Shown here: positions 1 through 7,960 of the stretch, one piece after another
Layout of the letters: each line of letters opens with the position of its first letter
How positions within the stretch are numbered: the first letter of the stretch is position 1
NCBI GenBank assembly: GCA_033764265.1
Contig: JANRJB010000056.1
Span: forward strand, 1 to 27,163
DNA length: 27,163 nt
Direction: 5' to 3'
Origin: VGEM01 sp033764265
GTDB taxonomy: Bacteria; Pseudomonadota; Alphaproteobacteria; Rhodospirillales; Rhodospirillaceae
Position numbers and translations under genes: made by a program
Notes under the pieces: model-generated
Database searches by the model: none
What the model saw: the letters and a program-made list of their open reading frames with translations, nothing else
Told to the model about the DNA's origin: nothing

Positions 1-200
1 AGATCGAGGCCGCGCTGGCGGAATGGGACGAGGCCAAGGCGCTCGCGCTGCGCAAGGAACTGGGCCGCATCTACCACGACCGCGCGCCGGCGATTTTCCT
101 GTACGAATCCGCGCTGTTCGCCGGGCTGCGCAAGGGGTTCACCGGCTTCGAGGATGTCGGCGGCTTCGTTGGCTTCGATACCATTTCCTTCGCCGATTGA
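1..200 (+). CDS. C-terminal end of an ABC transporter solute-binding protein, family 5 (partial)
   Basis: The reading frame is open from the window edge (first full codon at base 3) to TGA at 198-200, giving about 65 residues. The end of the protein reads RKELGRIYHDRAPAIFLYES, followed by a GFTGFEDVGGF stretch. This resembles the last part of family-5 (dipeptide/oligopeptide/nickel) periplasmic binding proteins, where a helix of the 'R..L...I...APAI.LY' type precedes the last strand. The 5' part lies outside the window, so the signal peptide and ligand pocket cannot be judged. Two other proteins of this family occur in the window (15716-17227 and 20156-21670). Only the C-terminus is seen, so the family call is moderate. 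Confidence 0.6.
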   Translation, partial: IEAALAEWDEAKALALRKELGRIYHDRAPAIFLYESALFAGLRKGFTGFEDVGGFVGFDTISFAD

Positions 201-227
201 CGCGGCTGCCGCCCGCGCCCGGCCGGA

Positions 228-635
228 TCAGGTTTTCGTCTTGTCGGCCTCGGTGCGGTTCATGCCGACCACGCCGGCCATGAAACCCGCCTCGCTGGTC
301 GGGCCCATCTCATCCGACAGCGCCTTGTACAGCCGCCGCGTCAGGGCGCGGCGTTCCTCGCGCAGTTTCTCGGCCAGCTCCGCCGGCGGCCGGAAGCGCT
401 CGATCATCTCCGGGGTCACCTTGCCCTCGGTGGCGAGCAGATGCTCGGTCACCGTCTGGCGATCCTTCACCACCCACAGCTCGGCGCCCAACTGCAGCAC
501 GATCTCGATCAGGTGATCGATCATCGGGTCTTTGAAGTAGTGCGGATGGCCGCGCTCGAAGCCCGGCAGGTCCTTCACATAGTCCAGGCCCTCGGACAGC
601 TGGCGGGCGCGATCTTCGGGCGTGAGCTTGGTCAT
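228..635 (-). CDS. conserved-looking hypothetical protein, 135 aa
   Basis: An ATG start at 633-635 opens a 135-residue charged, mostly helical soluble protein. It has no signal peptide, no membrane segment and no cysteine cluster. The middle (about residues 40-105) contains ELWVVKDRQTVTEHLL and a region rich in Glu, Arg and Leu that suggests long amphipathic helices. I do not recognise the family. It is convergent with the solute-binding protein tail ending at 200 and divergent from the methyltransferase gene starting at 724. Codon use and GC match the surrounding core, so it is probably a resident gene. No function is proposed. Confidence 0.7.
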   Translation of the reverse strand: MTKLTPEDRARQLSEGLDYVKDLPGFERGHPHYFKDPMIDHLIEIVLQLGAELWVVKDRQTVTEHLLATEGKVTPEMIERFRPPAELAEKLREERRALTRRLYKALSDEMGPTSEAGFMAGVVGMNRTEADKTKT

Positions 636-723
636 GGCGGCGTCCTGCGTCGGCCGTGTGGGGCGGGCGCCGACTCTATGTTAAACAGCCGCGCAGGATA
701 AAGAGCGCCGTGAACTTCCGCAC

Positions 724-1920
724 ATGACCAGGCATCCCCGCGTCCGGCTTCAGAAAGGCATGCACAAGCGCGTCGCCGGTGGCCATCCGTGGGCCTATTC
801 CAATGAAATCGTCATGGACGCCGCGGCCAAGGCGCTTGCGCCCGGCAGTGTGGTGACGCTCGAAACCGCGGGCGGCGAGGCGCTGGCCACCGCGCACTTC
901 AACCCGCGCACGCTGATCGCCGCGCGGGCGCTGGACCGGCAGGCCGATGTCCCCATCGACCGCGCCTGGTTTGCGCAACGCCTGAGCCGGGCGCTTGGGT
1001 TGCGCGCGCGCCTGTTCGACCGCCCGTTCTACCGGCTGGCGCATGCCGAGGGCGACGGGTTGCCGGGGCTGGTGATCGACCGTTTCAGCGACGTGTTGGT
1101 GGTGCAGCCCAACACCGCGGGCATGAACGCGGCGGTCGACGACATTGTCGGGGCGCTGGTGCAGGCGTTGGATCCGCGCGCGGTGGTAGTGCGCGGCGAC
1201 AGCGCGGCGCGCACGCTGGAGGGACTGGACGAAACGACCGCCGTTGTTCACGGCGCCGTGGACGCGCCGGTGACGGTGGACGAGGGTTGCTGCACGTTTT
1301 TCGCCGACGTTCAGGGCGGGCAGAAAACCGGGTGGTTCTTCGATCAGCGCGACAACCGGGCGTTCGTGGCGGGTCTGGTCCGGCGCTGGGGTGCGGGCGT
1401 GCGCCTGCTCGATCTCTACACCCACACCGGCGGGTTCGCGGTGCAGGAGGCCATCGCCGGGGCGACGCAGGCGGTGGGCGTCGACGGCTCGGCGCACGCG
1501 TTGGACCTGGCCGGGCGCGCGGCGGCGGCGTCGGGCGTGGCGGGGCACTGCGCCTTCGAGAAGGCCGACGTGTTCGACTGGCTGGCGTCGGGCCACCGCG
1601 ACCGGGCGTTCGAGGTGGTGGTCGCCGACCCGCCGGCGTTCGTCAAATCGCGCAAGGACCTGGCGGCGGGCCTGCGCGGCTATCGCAAGCTCGCGCGGCT
1701 GGCGGCGGCGCGGGTCGCCCCGGGTGGGGTGCTGGCGGTGGCCTCGTGCAGCCACAACGCCGGCTGGCCCGAGTTCACCGCCGCCGTCGCCGCGGGTCTG
1801 CACGACGCCGGGCGGTCGGGGCGCATCCTGCGCAGCGCCGGGGCCGGGCCGGACCACCCGGTCCACCCTCAGCTGCCAGAAAGCGCATATCTGAAAGCAA
1901 TGTTTATAGAAATCGACTAG
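724..1920 (+). CDS. rlmI: class I SAM-dependent rRNA methyltransferase, RlmI type (23S rRNA m5C)
   Basis: This 398-aa protein matches the length (about 396 aa) and domain order of E. coli RlmI, which methylates C1962 of 23S rRNA. An N-terminal PUA-like RNA-binding domain (about residues 1-75, with HPWAYSNEI) is followed by an EEHEE-like linker domain. The Rossmann methyltransferase follows. Visible motifs are QKTGWFFDQRDNR at about 200-212, the SAM-binding motif LLDLYTHTGGFAV at 228-240, DPPAFVKSRK at 302-311, and SCSHN at 341-345 with the predicted catalytic Cys342. The ATG at 724 is chosen because the PUA domain begins directly after it. No clear Shine-Dalgarno is seen. The gene is convergent with the TPR-methyltransferase and shares a bidirectional hairpin terminator with it. 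Exact target specificity is inferred from the family. Confidence 0.9.
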   Translation: MTRHPRVRLQKGMHKRVAGGHPWAYSNEIVMDAAAKALAPGSVVTLETAGGEALATAHFNPRTLIAARALDRQADVPIDRAWFAQRLSRALGLRARLFDRPFYRLAHAEGDGLPGLVIDRFSDVLVVQPNTAGMNAAVDDIVGALVQALDPRAVVVRGDSAARTLEGLDETTAVVHGAVDAPVTVDEGCCTFFADVQGGQKTGWFFDQRDNRAFVAGLVRRWGAGVRLLDLYTHTGGFAVQEAIAGATQAVGVDGSAHALDLAGRAAAASGVAGHCAFEKADVFDWLASGHRDRAFEVVVADPPAFVKSRKDLAAGLRGYRKLARLAAARVAPGGVLAVASCSHNAGWPEFTAAVAAGLHDAGRSGRILRSAGAGPDHPVHPQLPESAYLKAMFIEID

Positions 1921-1943
1921 AAAATAGGGCCGTACCCTATTTT
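1921..1943. terminator. bidirectional hairpin terminator; carries the REP-like core TAGGGCCGTACCCTA
   Basis: AAAATAGGG (1921-1929) pairs perfectly with CCCTATTTT (1935-1943) around a 5-nt CCGTA loop. A 9-bp stem flanked by A/T tracts can terminate transcription in both directions, which suits its place between two convergent genes. The first base follows the rlmI stop codon. The stop codon of the minus-strand TPR-methyltransferase (1937-1939) lies inside the right arm. The core is the same as the palindrome in front of the RAYT gene at 4857-4871 except for one loop base. Confidence 0.75.
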
Positions 1944-2830
1944 TGCAGCATGACCAGCAGGCCGGGCACGGGGCGGCCCTGGTCGTGGCGGCAGACGGCG
2001 TCGCGGGCGACGGCCACGCGCCAGCCGGCGCCGGCGGCGAGGTGTTCGATATGGCCGCGCCGGTGGGCGAAGCGGCGATCGTCGCCCAGCGCGACGTCCG
2101 CGCCGCTGCTGCGCTGGAGCGTGAAGCCGAACAGCGCGCCCGGCGCCGCGGCGCCGAATGCGCCGTCAAACACCGGCGCCAGGTCGCCGACATACACGAA
2201 CACGTCGGCCGCCAGGATCAGATCGAGCGCCCGCGCCGCGGCAAGCGCAGCGACCAGATCGGCCGCCTCCAACGCGTCGTAAAGACCCTTGCCCCGCGCC
2301 ACCGCGATCATGCCCGGCGACAGGTCGCAGCCGGCGAGATGATCGACACGGTCGCGCACCGCCGCGCCCATCAGGCCGGTGCCGCAGCCAAGGTCGAGCG
2401 CGCGCGCAAATCTGCGGCCGGGGGCGACGGCGTCGAGCGCGGCGCGCAGCTGGGCCGGCGCGGTATAGTTCAAGGCCCCGGTCAGCGTGTGATCGAACGT
2501 GGGCGCGTACTGATCGAACAACCGGCGCACGAACGCCGCGCTCAAGATTGGCGCGATGTCCGGGTTCAACCGATGGGCCAGCGCCGCCGCGCCCATCGAG
2601 TCCGCCGGATCGAGCGCCAGATAATCAGCCATCGCCGCCTGCGCTTCGTCGCGCCGGCCCAGCATCGCGAGCGTCTCAGCCAGGGCATAGCGGGCCTCGG
2701 CCCAGCGCGGCGCCAGCTCCAGCGCTTGAACGATCAGCTCGACGGCGGCCGCCGTCTCGCCGCGGGCGCGCCACTGCAGCGCCATCGCCAGGCGCGCGTC
2801 GGCGATCGGGTCTCCTGAACGCGTCTCCAT
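1937..2830 (-). CDS. TPR-repeat SAM-dependent methyltransferase
   Basis: This 297-aa protein starts with ATG at 2828-2830. Residues about 10-90 form two to three tetratricopeptide-like helix pairs (for example GETAAAVELIVQALELAPRW, then a repeat ending YLALDPADS). Residues 100-297 are a class I methyltransferase with the SAM-binding glycine motif LDLGCGTGLMG at 145-155 and an acidic strand end GCDLSPGMIAVAR. The architecture (TPR plus a Methyltransf_12/25-like domain, with FDQYAPTFDHTL before it) is common in alphaproteobacteria. The TPR part presumably contacts a protein partner. The substrate is unknown. The stop codon lies inside the palindrome shared with rlmI. The gene is divergent from aguA with only 85 bp between the starts. 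Confidence 0.85.
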   Translation of the reverse strand: METRSGDPIADARLAMALQWRARGETAAAVELIVQALELAPRWAEARYALAETLAMLGRRDEAQAAMADYLALDPADSMGAAALAHRLNPDIAPILSAAFVRRLFDQYAPTFDHTLTGALNYTAPAQLRAALDAVAPGRRFARALDLGCGTGLMGAAVRDRVDHLAGCDLSPGMIAVARGKGLYDALEAADLVAALAAARALDLILAADVFVYVGDLAPVFDGAFGAAAPGALFGFTLQRSSGADVALGDDRRFAHRRGHIEHLAAGAGWRVAVARDAVCRHDQGRPVPGLLVMLQK

Positions 2831-2915
2831 GACGAAACAGTTTCAATCACCTTCGATCGGGCGTTGCAATCGGCCGGCACAGTCTTTAGGGAACGCCTCG
2901 CACGACCGACACGCC

Positions 2916-3965
2916 ATGACCGCGCCGCCCGCACCCTCCGATCTGCGCCAACCCGCCGAGTGGGAACCCCACACGGCGGTGTGGTCGGCGTGGCCCAGCC
3001 ACGCCGAGCTGTGGCTGGACGACCTTGCGCCGGCGCGCGTTGAAGTGGCCGCGCTGTTCGCCGCCATCGCCGATGTCGACCCTGCCACCCGGCGACCGCG
3101 CGGCGAGGCGCTGAAAATTCTCGCGTGCGGCGACGAGGCGGTGGCCTCGGCCCGCGCCGCGCTGGCGGGCACCGGCGCGGAGATCGTGCCGGCCACCTTC
3201 GGCGACATCTGGCTGCGCGACACCGCGCCGATCTTCGTGCGCGGCGCGCAAGGTTTGTCCGCCGCCTGCTTCCGCTTCAACGGCTGGGGCGGCAAATACG
3301 TGCTGGCGGGCGATGCCGGCGTGGCGGCGTTCGTCGCATCCCGGGCCAACGTGCCCGCCCGCATGCACGACTGGGTGCTGGAAGGCGGCTCGGTCGACGT
3401 CGACGGCGCTGGCACCGCGCTCACCACCCGCCAGTGCCTGCTCAACCCCAACCGTAATCCGGGCCTGAGCCAGGCCGAGATCGAGGCGCGGCTGCGGGCC
3501 GGCCTCGGCATCGAGAAACTGATCTGGCTGGGCGACGGGCTCGCCAATGACCACACCGACGGCCACATCGACAATATCGCGCGGTTCGTCGCGCCGGGCG
3601 TGGTGGCGTGCATGGAGCCCTCGGGGCCCGACGATCCAAACACCGATGCCCTACGCGCCATCATCGCCGACCTGAAGGCCGCAACCGACGTGCACGGCCG
3701 CAAGCTCGAGGTGGTGACGGTGCCGTCGCCCGGCCGGGTCGAGGACGAGGACGGCGAGGTGATCCCGGCCAGCGCCATGAACTTCTACATCGGCAACACA
3801 GCGGTTGTCGTACCGGTCTACGGCACCCGCTTCGACGACGCCGGCGTGGCGGCCGTCGCCAGGTTGTTTCCCGGCCGCCGTACGGTGGGCTTGCCGGCGA
3901 CTCACGTCATCACCGGTGGCGGTTCGTTCCATTGCATCACCCAGCAAGTGCCCGTCGTGATATGA
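2916..3965 (+). CDS. aguA: agmatine deiminase
   Basis: Agmatine deiminase converts agmatine to N-carbamoylputrescine plus ammonia in the cytoplasm, the first step of the two-step agmatine-to-putrescine route. The ATG at 2916 gives 349 aa, the usual family length. The frame is open back to 2829, but that part would overlap the divergent gene and has no family sequence. Motifs are PAEWEPHTAVWSAWPS at 13-28, GDIWLRDTAP at 96-105, FNGWGGKY at 121-128, the active-site TDGHIDN at 214-220 (His217), and GGGSFHCITQQ at 334-344 with nucleophile Cys340. The guanidino-group-modifying catalytic set therefore looks intact. aguB follows 19 bp downstream, which strongly supports the call and an operon. Confidence 0.93.
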   Translation: MTAPPAPSDLRQPAEWEPHTAVWSAWPSHAELWLDDLAPARVEVAALFAAIADVDPATRRPRGEALKILACGDEAVASARAALAGTGAEIVPATFGDIWLRDTAPIFVRGAQGLSAACFRFNGWGGKYVLAGDAGVAAFVASRANVPARMHDWVLEGGSVDVDGAGTALTTRQCLLNPNRNPGLSQAEIEARLRAGLGIEKLIWLGDGLANDHTDGHIDNIARFVAPGVVACMEPSGPDDPNTDALRAIIADLKAATDVHGRKLEVVTVPSPGRVEDEDGEVIPASAMNFYIGNTAVVVPVYGTRFDDAGVAAVARLFPGRRTVGLPATHVITGGGSFHCITQQVPVVI

Positions 3966-3984
3966 TCGGCGCGGGAGCGTTCTC

Positions 3985-4830
3985 ATGACGACTGTCACCG
4001 TCGCCGCGTTGCAGTGCGCCTACTCGACCGACATGGCCGCCAACATCGCGGCGGTGTCGGACATGATCGCCCAGGCGGCCAAGCAGGGCGCGCAGGTCGT
4101 GCTGCCGTCGGAGCTGCTGCAGGGCCACTATTTCTGCGTCGAGGAGCACGAGCGTCACCTGGCCGAGGCTTATCCGGCGGCCGAGCATCCGGTGGTCAAG
4201 GCGTTCGCACCGCTCGCCAGGAAACTGGGCGTGGCGATCCCCGCCTCGATCTTCGAACGCGACGGGCCGCACTACTACAACAGCCTGGCCATGATCGACG
4301 CCGACGGCACTGTCATGGGTGTGTACCGCAAGAGCCACATCCCTGATGGCCCGGGCTACGAGGAGAAGTTCTACTTCCGCCCCGGCAATACCGGCTTCAA
4401 GGTGTGGCGCACGCGCTTCTGTACCGTCGGCGTCGGGATCTGCTGGGATCAGTGGTTCCAGGAATGCGCCCGCGCCATGATGCTGATGGGCGCGGACGTG
4501 CTGTTCTATCCCACCGCGATCGGTGCCGAGCCCGACAACCCCGGCCTCGACACCCAGCCGTTGTGGCAGCGGGCGATGATCGGCCACGCGGTGTCGAACG
4601 TGGTGCCGGTGGTGGCCGCCAACCGCGTCGGCGCCGAGAACGGCCAGACGTTCTACGGCTCGTCGTTCATCGCCAGCCATCGCGGCGACAAGCTCGCCGA
4701 GCTGAACCGGACCGAGACCGGCATCATCACCGCCCGGCTCGATCTCGACGACATCACGCTCGCCCGCGGCGCCTTCGGGTTTTTCAGGGACCGACGGCCG
4801 GACCTTTACGGCAAACTCACAGAGCTCTAG
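3985..4830 (+). CDS. aguB: N-carbamoylputrescine amidase
   Basis: This 281-aa nitrilase-superfamily enzyme hydrolyses N-carbamoylputrescine to putrescine, CO2 and ammonia. The Glu-Lys-Cys triad is visible: Glu43 in LPSELLQGHYF, Lys116 in YRKSHIPDGPGYEEKFYF, and Cys153 in GICWDQWFQE. The GPGYEEKFYF segment and the C-terminal GFFRDRRPDLYGKL are typical of the AguB/plant CPA subgroup. The ATG at 3985 is preceded by GGGAG about 9 nt upstream. It directly follows aguA and acts on its product, so the two genes form the agmatine-to-putrescine operon. The TAG stop is followed by an A-rich stretch and then by the RAYT palindrome. Confidence 0.93.
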   Translation: MTTVTVAALQCAYSTDMAANIAAVSDMIAQAAKQGAQVVLPSELLQGHYFCVEEHERHLAEAYPAAEHPVVKAFAPLARKLGVAIPASIFERDGPHYYNSLAMIDADGTVMGVYRKSHIPDGPGYEEKFYFRPGNTGFKVWRTRFCTVGVGICWDQWFQECARAMMLMGADVLFYPTAIGAEPDNPGLDTQPLWQRAMIGHAVSNVVPVVAANRVGAENGQTFYGSSFIASHRGDKLAELNRTETGIITARLDLDDITLARGAFGFFRDRRPDLYGKLTEL

Positions 4831-4856
4831 AAAAAAATACGAATACCTGCCATAAA

Positions 4857-4871
4857 TAGGGTCGTACCCTA
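4857..4871. repeat. REP-like palindrome TAGGGTCGTACCCTA upstream of the RAYT gene
   Basis: TAGGG and CCCTA arms surround the loop TCGTA. This 15-mer differs by one loop base from the core of the palindrome at 1925-1939, about 2.9 kb away. It lies 17 nt before the start codon of the Y1 transposase gene. RAYT-family transposases are known to be flanked by, and to act on, short palindromes of this kind. That this one is the substrate of the adjacent enzyme is inference. The outer flanks (AA on the left, ATT on the right) pair less well than in the 1921-1943 copy. Confidence 0.6.
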
Positions 4872-4887
4872 ATTAAGGAGCAAGCGC

Positions 4888-5649
4888 ATGGTGCGGCCGT
4901 TGCGGGCGCTGGTGGCCGGGGTGCCGGTGCACGTGATCCAGCGCGGGCACAACCGCGGGCAGATCTTTTTCGGCGCCGAGGACGCGCAGAAATATCTCGG
5001 TTGGCTCGAGGAACTGGCCGCTCAGCACGGCGTGGCGATCCACGCCTACGTGCTGATGACCAACCACCTGCACCTGCTCGCCACGCCCAAGACCGCCGCG
5101 GCGCTGCCCAAGACGCTGCAGCGCGTCGGCACGCGCTATGCCATGTACCTCAACGGCGCGCGCGACCGCTCGGGCAGCCTGTGGGAAGGCCGCTACCGCG
5201 CCTGCCCGGTGGAGAGCGAGCGTTACCTGCTGGCGTGCAGCCGTTACATCGAACAAAACCCGGTGCGCGCCGGCTTGGCCAAGCATCCGCGCGAGTTCCG
5301 CTGGTCGAGCTTCCGCGGCAATGCCGGCGAACGCGCCGACCCGCTCCTGTCGCCGCACCCGGTTTATCGCGCGCTGGGGTCCTCGGACGCGGAGCGGGCG
5401 CGCGCCTACCGCGCGCTGCATGACGACGCGCCGGCCCCCGGTCTGCTCGAAACCATCCGGACGGCCGTCAACGCCGGCACGCCCCTGGGCGATGCGGGCT
5501 TCGTCGCGCAGATGGGCCGCGCGCTGGGCCGCAGCTTCGCGCCCAAGCGGCGCGGCCGGCCGCCCAAACCGCGATTGGTTCCGGGCAAGCTGCAAAAGAA
5601 CACGGCGCGCGCCAAATCCGCCGCCGGCAAGCGGCGCAAGACGCGCTGA
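4888..5649 (+). CDS. REP-associated tyrosine transposase (RAYT, Y1_Tnp / IS200-like)
   Basis: This 253-aa protein is a single-strand DNA transposase of the HUH class. The ATG at 4888 is preceded by AAGGAG at 7-nt spacing. The N-terminus (VPVHVIQRGHNRGQIFF) and the HUH motif MTNHLHLL (His60, His62) are typical. The nucleophile tyrosine region is RYAMYLN (Tyr84 or Tyr87). It is followed by SGSLWEGRYRA and SRYIEQNPVRAGL, the signature of the RAYT group. All catalytic elements look intact. The C-terminus beyond about residue 215 is a strongly basic tail (KRRGRPPKPR ... KRRKTR) that probably binds DNA. Such genes are normally single-copy domesticated elements rather than active insertion sequences. 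It is convergent with the dipeptidase gene, 12 bp away. Confidence 0.88.
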   Translation: MVRPLRALVAGVPVHVIQRGHNRGQIFFGAEDAQKYLGWLEELAAQHGVAIHAYVLMTNHLHLLATPKTAAALPKTLQRVGTRYAMYLNGARDRSGSLWEGRYRACPVESERYLLACSRYIEQNPVRAGLAKHPREFRWSSFRGNAGERADPLLSPHPVYRALGSSDAERARAYRALHDDAPAPGLLETIRTAVNAGTPLGDAGFVAQMGRALGRSFAPKRRGRPPKPRLVPGKLQKNTARAKSAAGKRRKTR

Positions 5650-5661
5650 CGATTATCACGC

Positions 5662-6924
5662 TCAACCGCGACGCTTGGATTTCTTCTTCTGGCGCGCCGC
5701 GTGGGCTTCCACGTCTTCCATGACGCGCAGAAGGTTGCCGCCCCAGATTTTGGCGATCTGGTCCTCGGAGTAGCCGCGCTTGGCCAGCTCCAGCGTCACG
5801 TTGAAAGTTTCGCCGGCGCCGCTCCAGCCGGTGATGCCGCCGCCGCCGTTGAAATCCGACGCGATACCGACGTGATCGATGCCGATCAGCTTGACCGTGT
5901 AGTCGATATGATCGGCCAAATCCTTGACACCGGCCTTGGGGTGCTTCAGCTCGATCTCGTCCATGCGCGCGCGAAACTGGGCAAGGCGTTCGGGCGCCAG
6001 CTTGCCCAAATCGGGAAAGTCCTTGATGCCGAACTCGGCCCACAGCGCGTTGATGGCGTCGGTCTTCACCTGCGGCACGGCGCGCAGGTAGGTGTCGAAG
6101 GCCACCATCTGCGCCACGCCGTTGTTCTTCTTCAGCGCCCGCAGTTCGTCGTCGCTCAGGTTGCGCGGATGATCGAACACGCCCTTGACGCCCGAGTGCG
6201 AGGCGATCACCGGCGCCTTGGACGCGGCGATGATGTCGAGCGCGGTCTGCTTCCCGGCGTGGGAGATGTCGTTCATGATCCCAAGGTCGTTGCAGCGTTC
6301 GACCGCCTGTTTGCCCAGCGCCGAAAGGCCGCCGTGCAGCGCGGGCGGGTCCTTCAGGCGCCGTTCGGCGATGGAGGAATCGCCCAGCTGGTTGTGGCCG
6401 ATGTGGGTGTGGCCGAAGTAGCGCGCGCCGTAGTCGTAGAATACGTCGAGAAGTTCCAGCCGCTCGCCCATCGGATAGCCGTTCTCGATGCCGATCAGCG
6501 CCACCTTCTTGCCTTCGGCGGAAATGCGGCGCACGTCGGCGGCGGTCAGCGCCAGGCCCAGCTGGTCGGGATACATCTGGGTCGTGACCCGGTGAATCGC
6601 CGAGAATTTGATCATGGCGTCCGACAGCGCCTTGGCGTAGCCGGCGGTGCCGAGCGGACCCTGGCCGACGAACACGATCAGGAAGGTGGCGTCGAGCCCG
6701 CCCTCGATCTGGGTGGGAATGTGCACCTGCTGGCCGCGCGGACCCGGCTTCATCGGGTCGTACTTGTCGCTGCCGTAGTCGGGGGGAATGTCGACGTGGG
6801 TGTCGACGGTGATGACGCGCTCATGGATGGCGCGCGCCCGTGCGATCAGTTCGGCATCGGTTTCGGCGCGCGCGCCGCCGGCGACAACCGCCATGGCCGC
6901 CGTCAGAACCAAGAACTTGCGCAT
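5662..6924 (-). CDS. exported dipeptidase, peptidase family M19 (renal dipeptidase-like)
   Basis: This is a 420-aa zinc dipeptidase. The start is the ATG at 6922-6924. It gives the signal peptide MRKFLVLTAAMAVVAGGARA before ETDAEL and has GGGAG upstream; the longer open frame to 6987 would bury the signal peptide. The binuclear metal site is complete: His43 and Asp45 in DTHVDIP, bridging Glu147 in GIENGYPMGE, His222 in NDISHAGKQT, and His243 in ASHSGVKG. Arg254 in DHPRNLS and Asp357 in GIASDFNGGG are also present. It probably cleaves dipeptides in the periplasm. It follows meaB by 37 bp on the same strand, so it may be read from the mutase operon. The tail is unusually basic (RQKKKSKRRG). Compare the degenerate paralogue at 13782-15032. 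Confidence 0.9.
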   Translation of the reverse strand: MRKFLVLTAAMAVVAGGARAETDAELIARARAIHERVITVDTHVDIPPDYGSDKYDPMKPGPRGQQVHIPTQIEGGLDATFLIVFVGQGPLGTAGYAKALSDAMIKFSAIHRVTTQMYPDQLGLALTAADVRRISAEGKKVALIGIENGYPMGERLELLDVFYDYGARYFGHTHIGHNQLGDSSIAERRLKDPPALHGGLSALGKQAVERCNDLGIMNDISHAGKQTALDIIAASKAPVIASHSGVKGVFDHPRNLSDDELRALKKNNGVAQMVAFDTYLRAVPQVKTDAINALWAEFGIKDFPDLGKLAPERLAQFRARMDEIELKHPKAGVKDLADHIDYTVKLIGIDHVGIASDFNGGGGITGWSGAGETFNVTLELAKRGYSEDQIAKIWGGNLLRVMEDVEAHAARQKKKSKRRG

Positions 6925-6961
6925 GATGCCCCGCTCCCGCCGGATGTGACGACGATCAAGC

Positions 6962-7960
6962 CTAGTTTTCGCGGGCGGCGGCGGCAAGCAGCCGCTCCAC
7001 CGCGAGCGCCGGTGTCATTGTGCCGGCGGCGACCGCCCGCTCCAGTTCCGGCGCCAGTTTCCTGACGCGGCTGTCGGCCTTGAAGCTGCCGAGCAGGCGG
7101 TCGTCGAGCATCGCCCACATCCAGCGGACCTGCTGGCCGGCGCGGCGGCGCTGCCACTCGCCGGTGGACTTGGTCAGGCGCGCATAGCTGCCGATCTGAG
7201 TCCACACCGCGTCGAGGCCGCGATTCTCGGCCGCGCTCACCGTCAACACCGGCGGGCTCCAGGTTGGACTCGCCGGCGTCAGGATGCGCAGCGCGTGCTG
7301 GTAGTCCGCCGCCGCGGCCCTGGCGCGCGCCACATTGTCGCCGTCGGCCTTGGTAATGGCGATCATGTCGGCCAGTTCCAGAACACCCTTCTTGATGCCC
7401 TGCAGTTCGTCGCCGCCGCCGGCCAGCATCAGGACCAGGAAAAAGTCGACCATCTCGGCCACGGCGGTCTCGCTTTGGCCGACGCCGACGGTCTCCACCA
7501 GGATGACGTCGAAGCCCGCCGCCTCGCAGACCAGGATGGCCTCGCGCGTGGCCCGCGCCACGCCGCCCAGGGTTCCGCCGGTGGGCGAGGGGCGAATGAA
7601 GGCGTTGGGATCGACCGACAACCGCGCCATGCGCGTCTTATCGCCCAGGATCGAGCCGCCGGTGCGCGAACTGGTGGGGTCGACCGCCAGCACCGCCACT
7701 TTGTGGCCCTGACCGGTCAGCAGGGTGCCGAAGGCGTCGATGAATGTGCTTTTGCCCGCGCCAGGCAGGCCACTGACGCCGATGCGGATCGAGTTGCCGG
7801 TCTTCGGCAGAAGCTCGACCAGCATCTCCTGCGCCTTGTCCCGGTGCTCGGTCTTGCGCGATTCGATCAGAGTGATGGCGCGGGCCAGCACGGCGCGGTC
7901 GCCGGCCAGCACCCCGGCGGCGTAATCGGGTGCGGATCGCGGCTGGCGGAACGGTCTCAC
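6962..7960 (-). CDS. meaB: methylmalonyl-CoA mutase-associated GTPase MeaB
   Basis: MeaB (ArgK family) is the G-protein chaperone that gates adenosylcobalamin loading and protects methylmalonyl-CoA mutase. The GTG at 7958-7960 gives 332 aa, close to the family's usual length. It overlaps the preceding toxin stop codon as GTGA; an upstream GTG-type start at 8023 would lie deep inside the toxin gene. The P-loop GLPGAGKST is at 64-72. AVDPTSSRTGGSILGDKTRM carries the family switch region, VETVGVGQSE is the DxxG-equivalent region, and TKADGDN is the base-recognition motif. The gene normally sits next to the mutase. Here it is separated from it by a toxin-antitoxin pair and translationally coupled to the toxin gene. 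Confidence 0.93.
   Translation of the reverse strand: MRPFRQPRSAPDYAAGVLAGDRAVLARAITLIESRKTEHRDKAQEMLVELLPKTGNSIRIGVSGLPGAGKSTFIDAFGTLLTGQGHKVAVLAVDPTSSRTGGSILGDKTRMARLSVDPNAFIRPSPTGGTLGGVARATREAILVCEAAGFDVILVETVGVGQSETAVAEMVDFFLVLMLAGGGDELQGIKKGVLELADMIAITKADGDNVARARAAAADYQHALRILTPASPTWSPPVLTVSAAENRGLDAVWTQIGSYARLTKSTGEWQRRRAGQQVRWMWAMLDDRLLGSFKADSRVRKLAPELERAVAAGTMTPALAVERLLAAAAREN

Noticed and set aside
2864..2892. Possible aguA promoter (TTGCAA, 17 nt, TAGGGA)
   Set aside because: The -10 match is poor and nothing else supports it.
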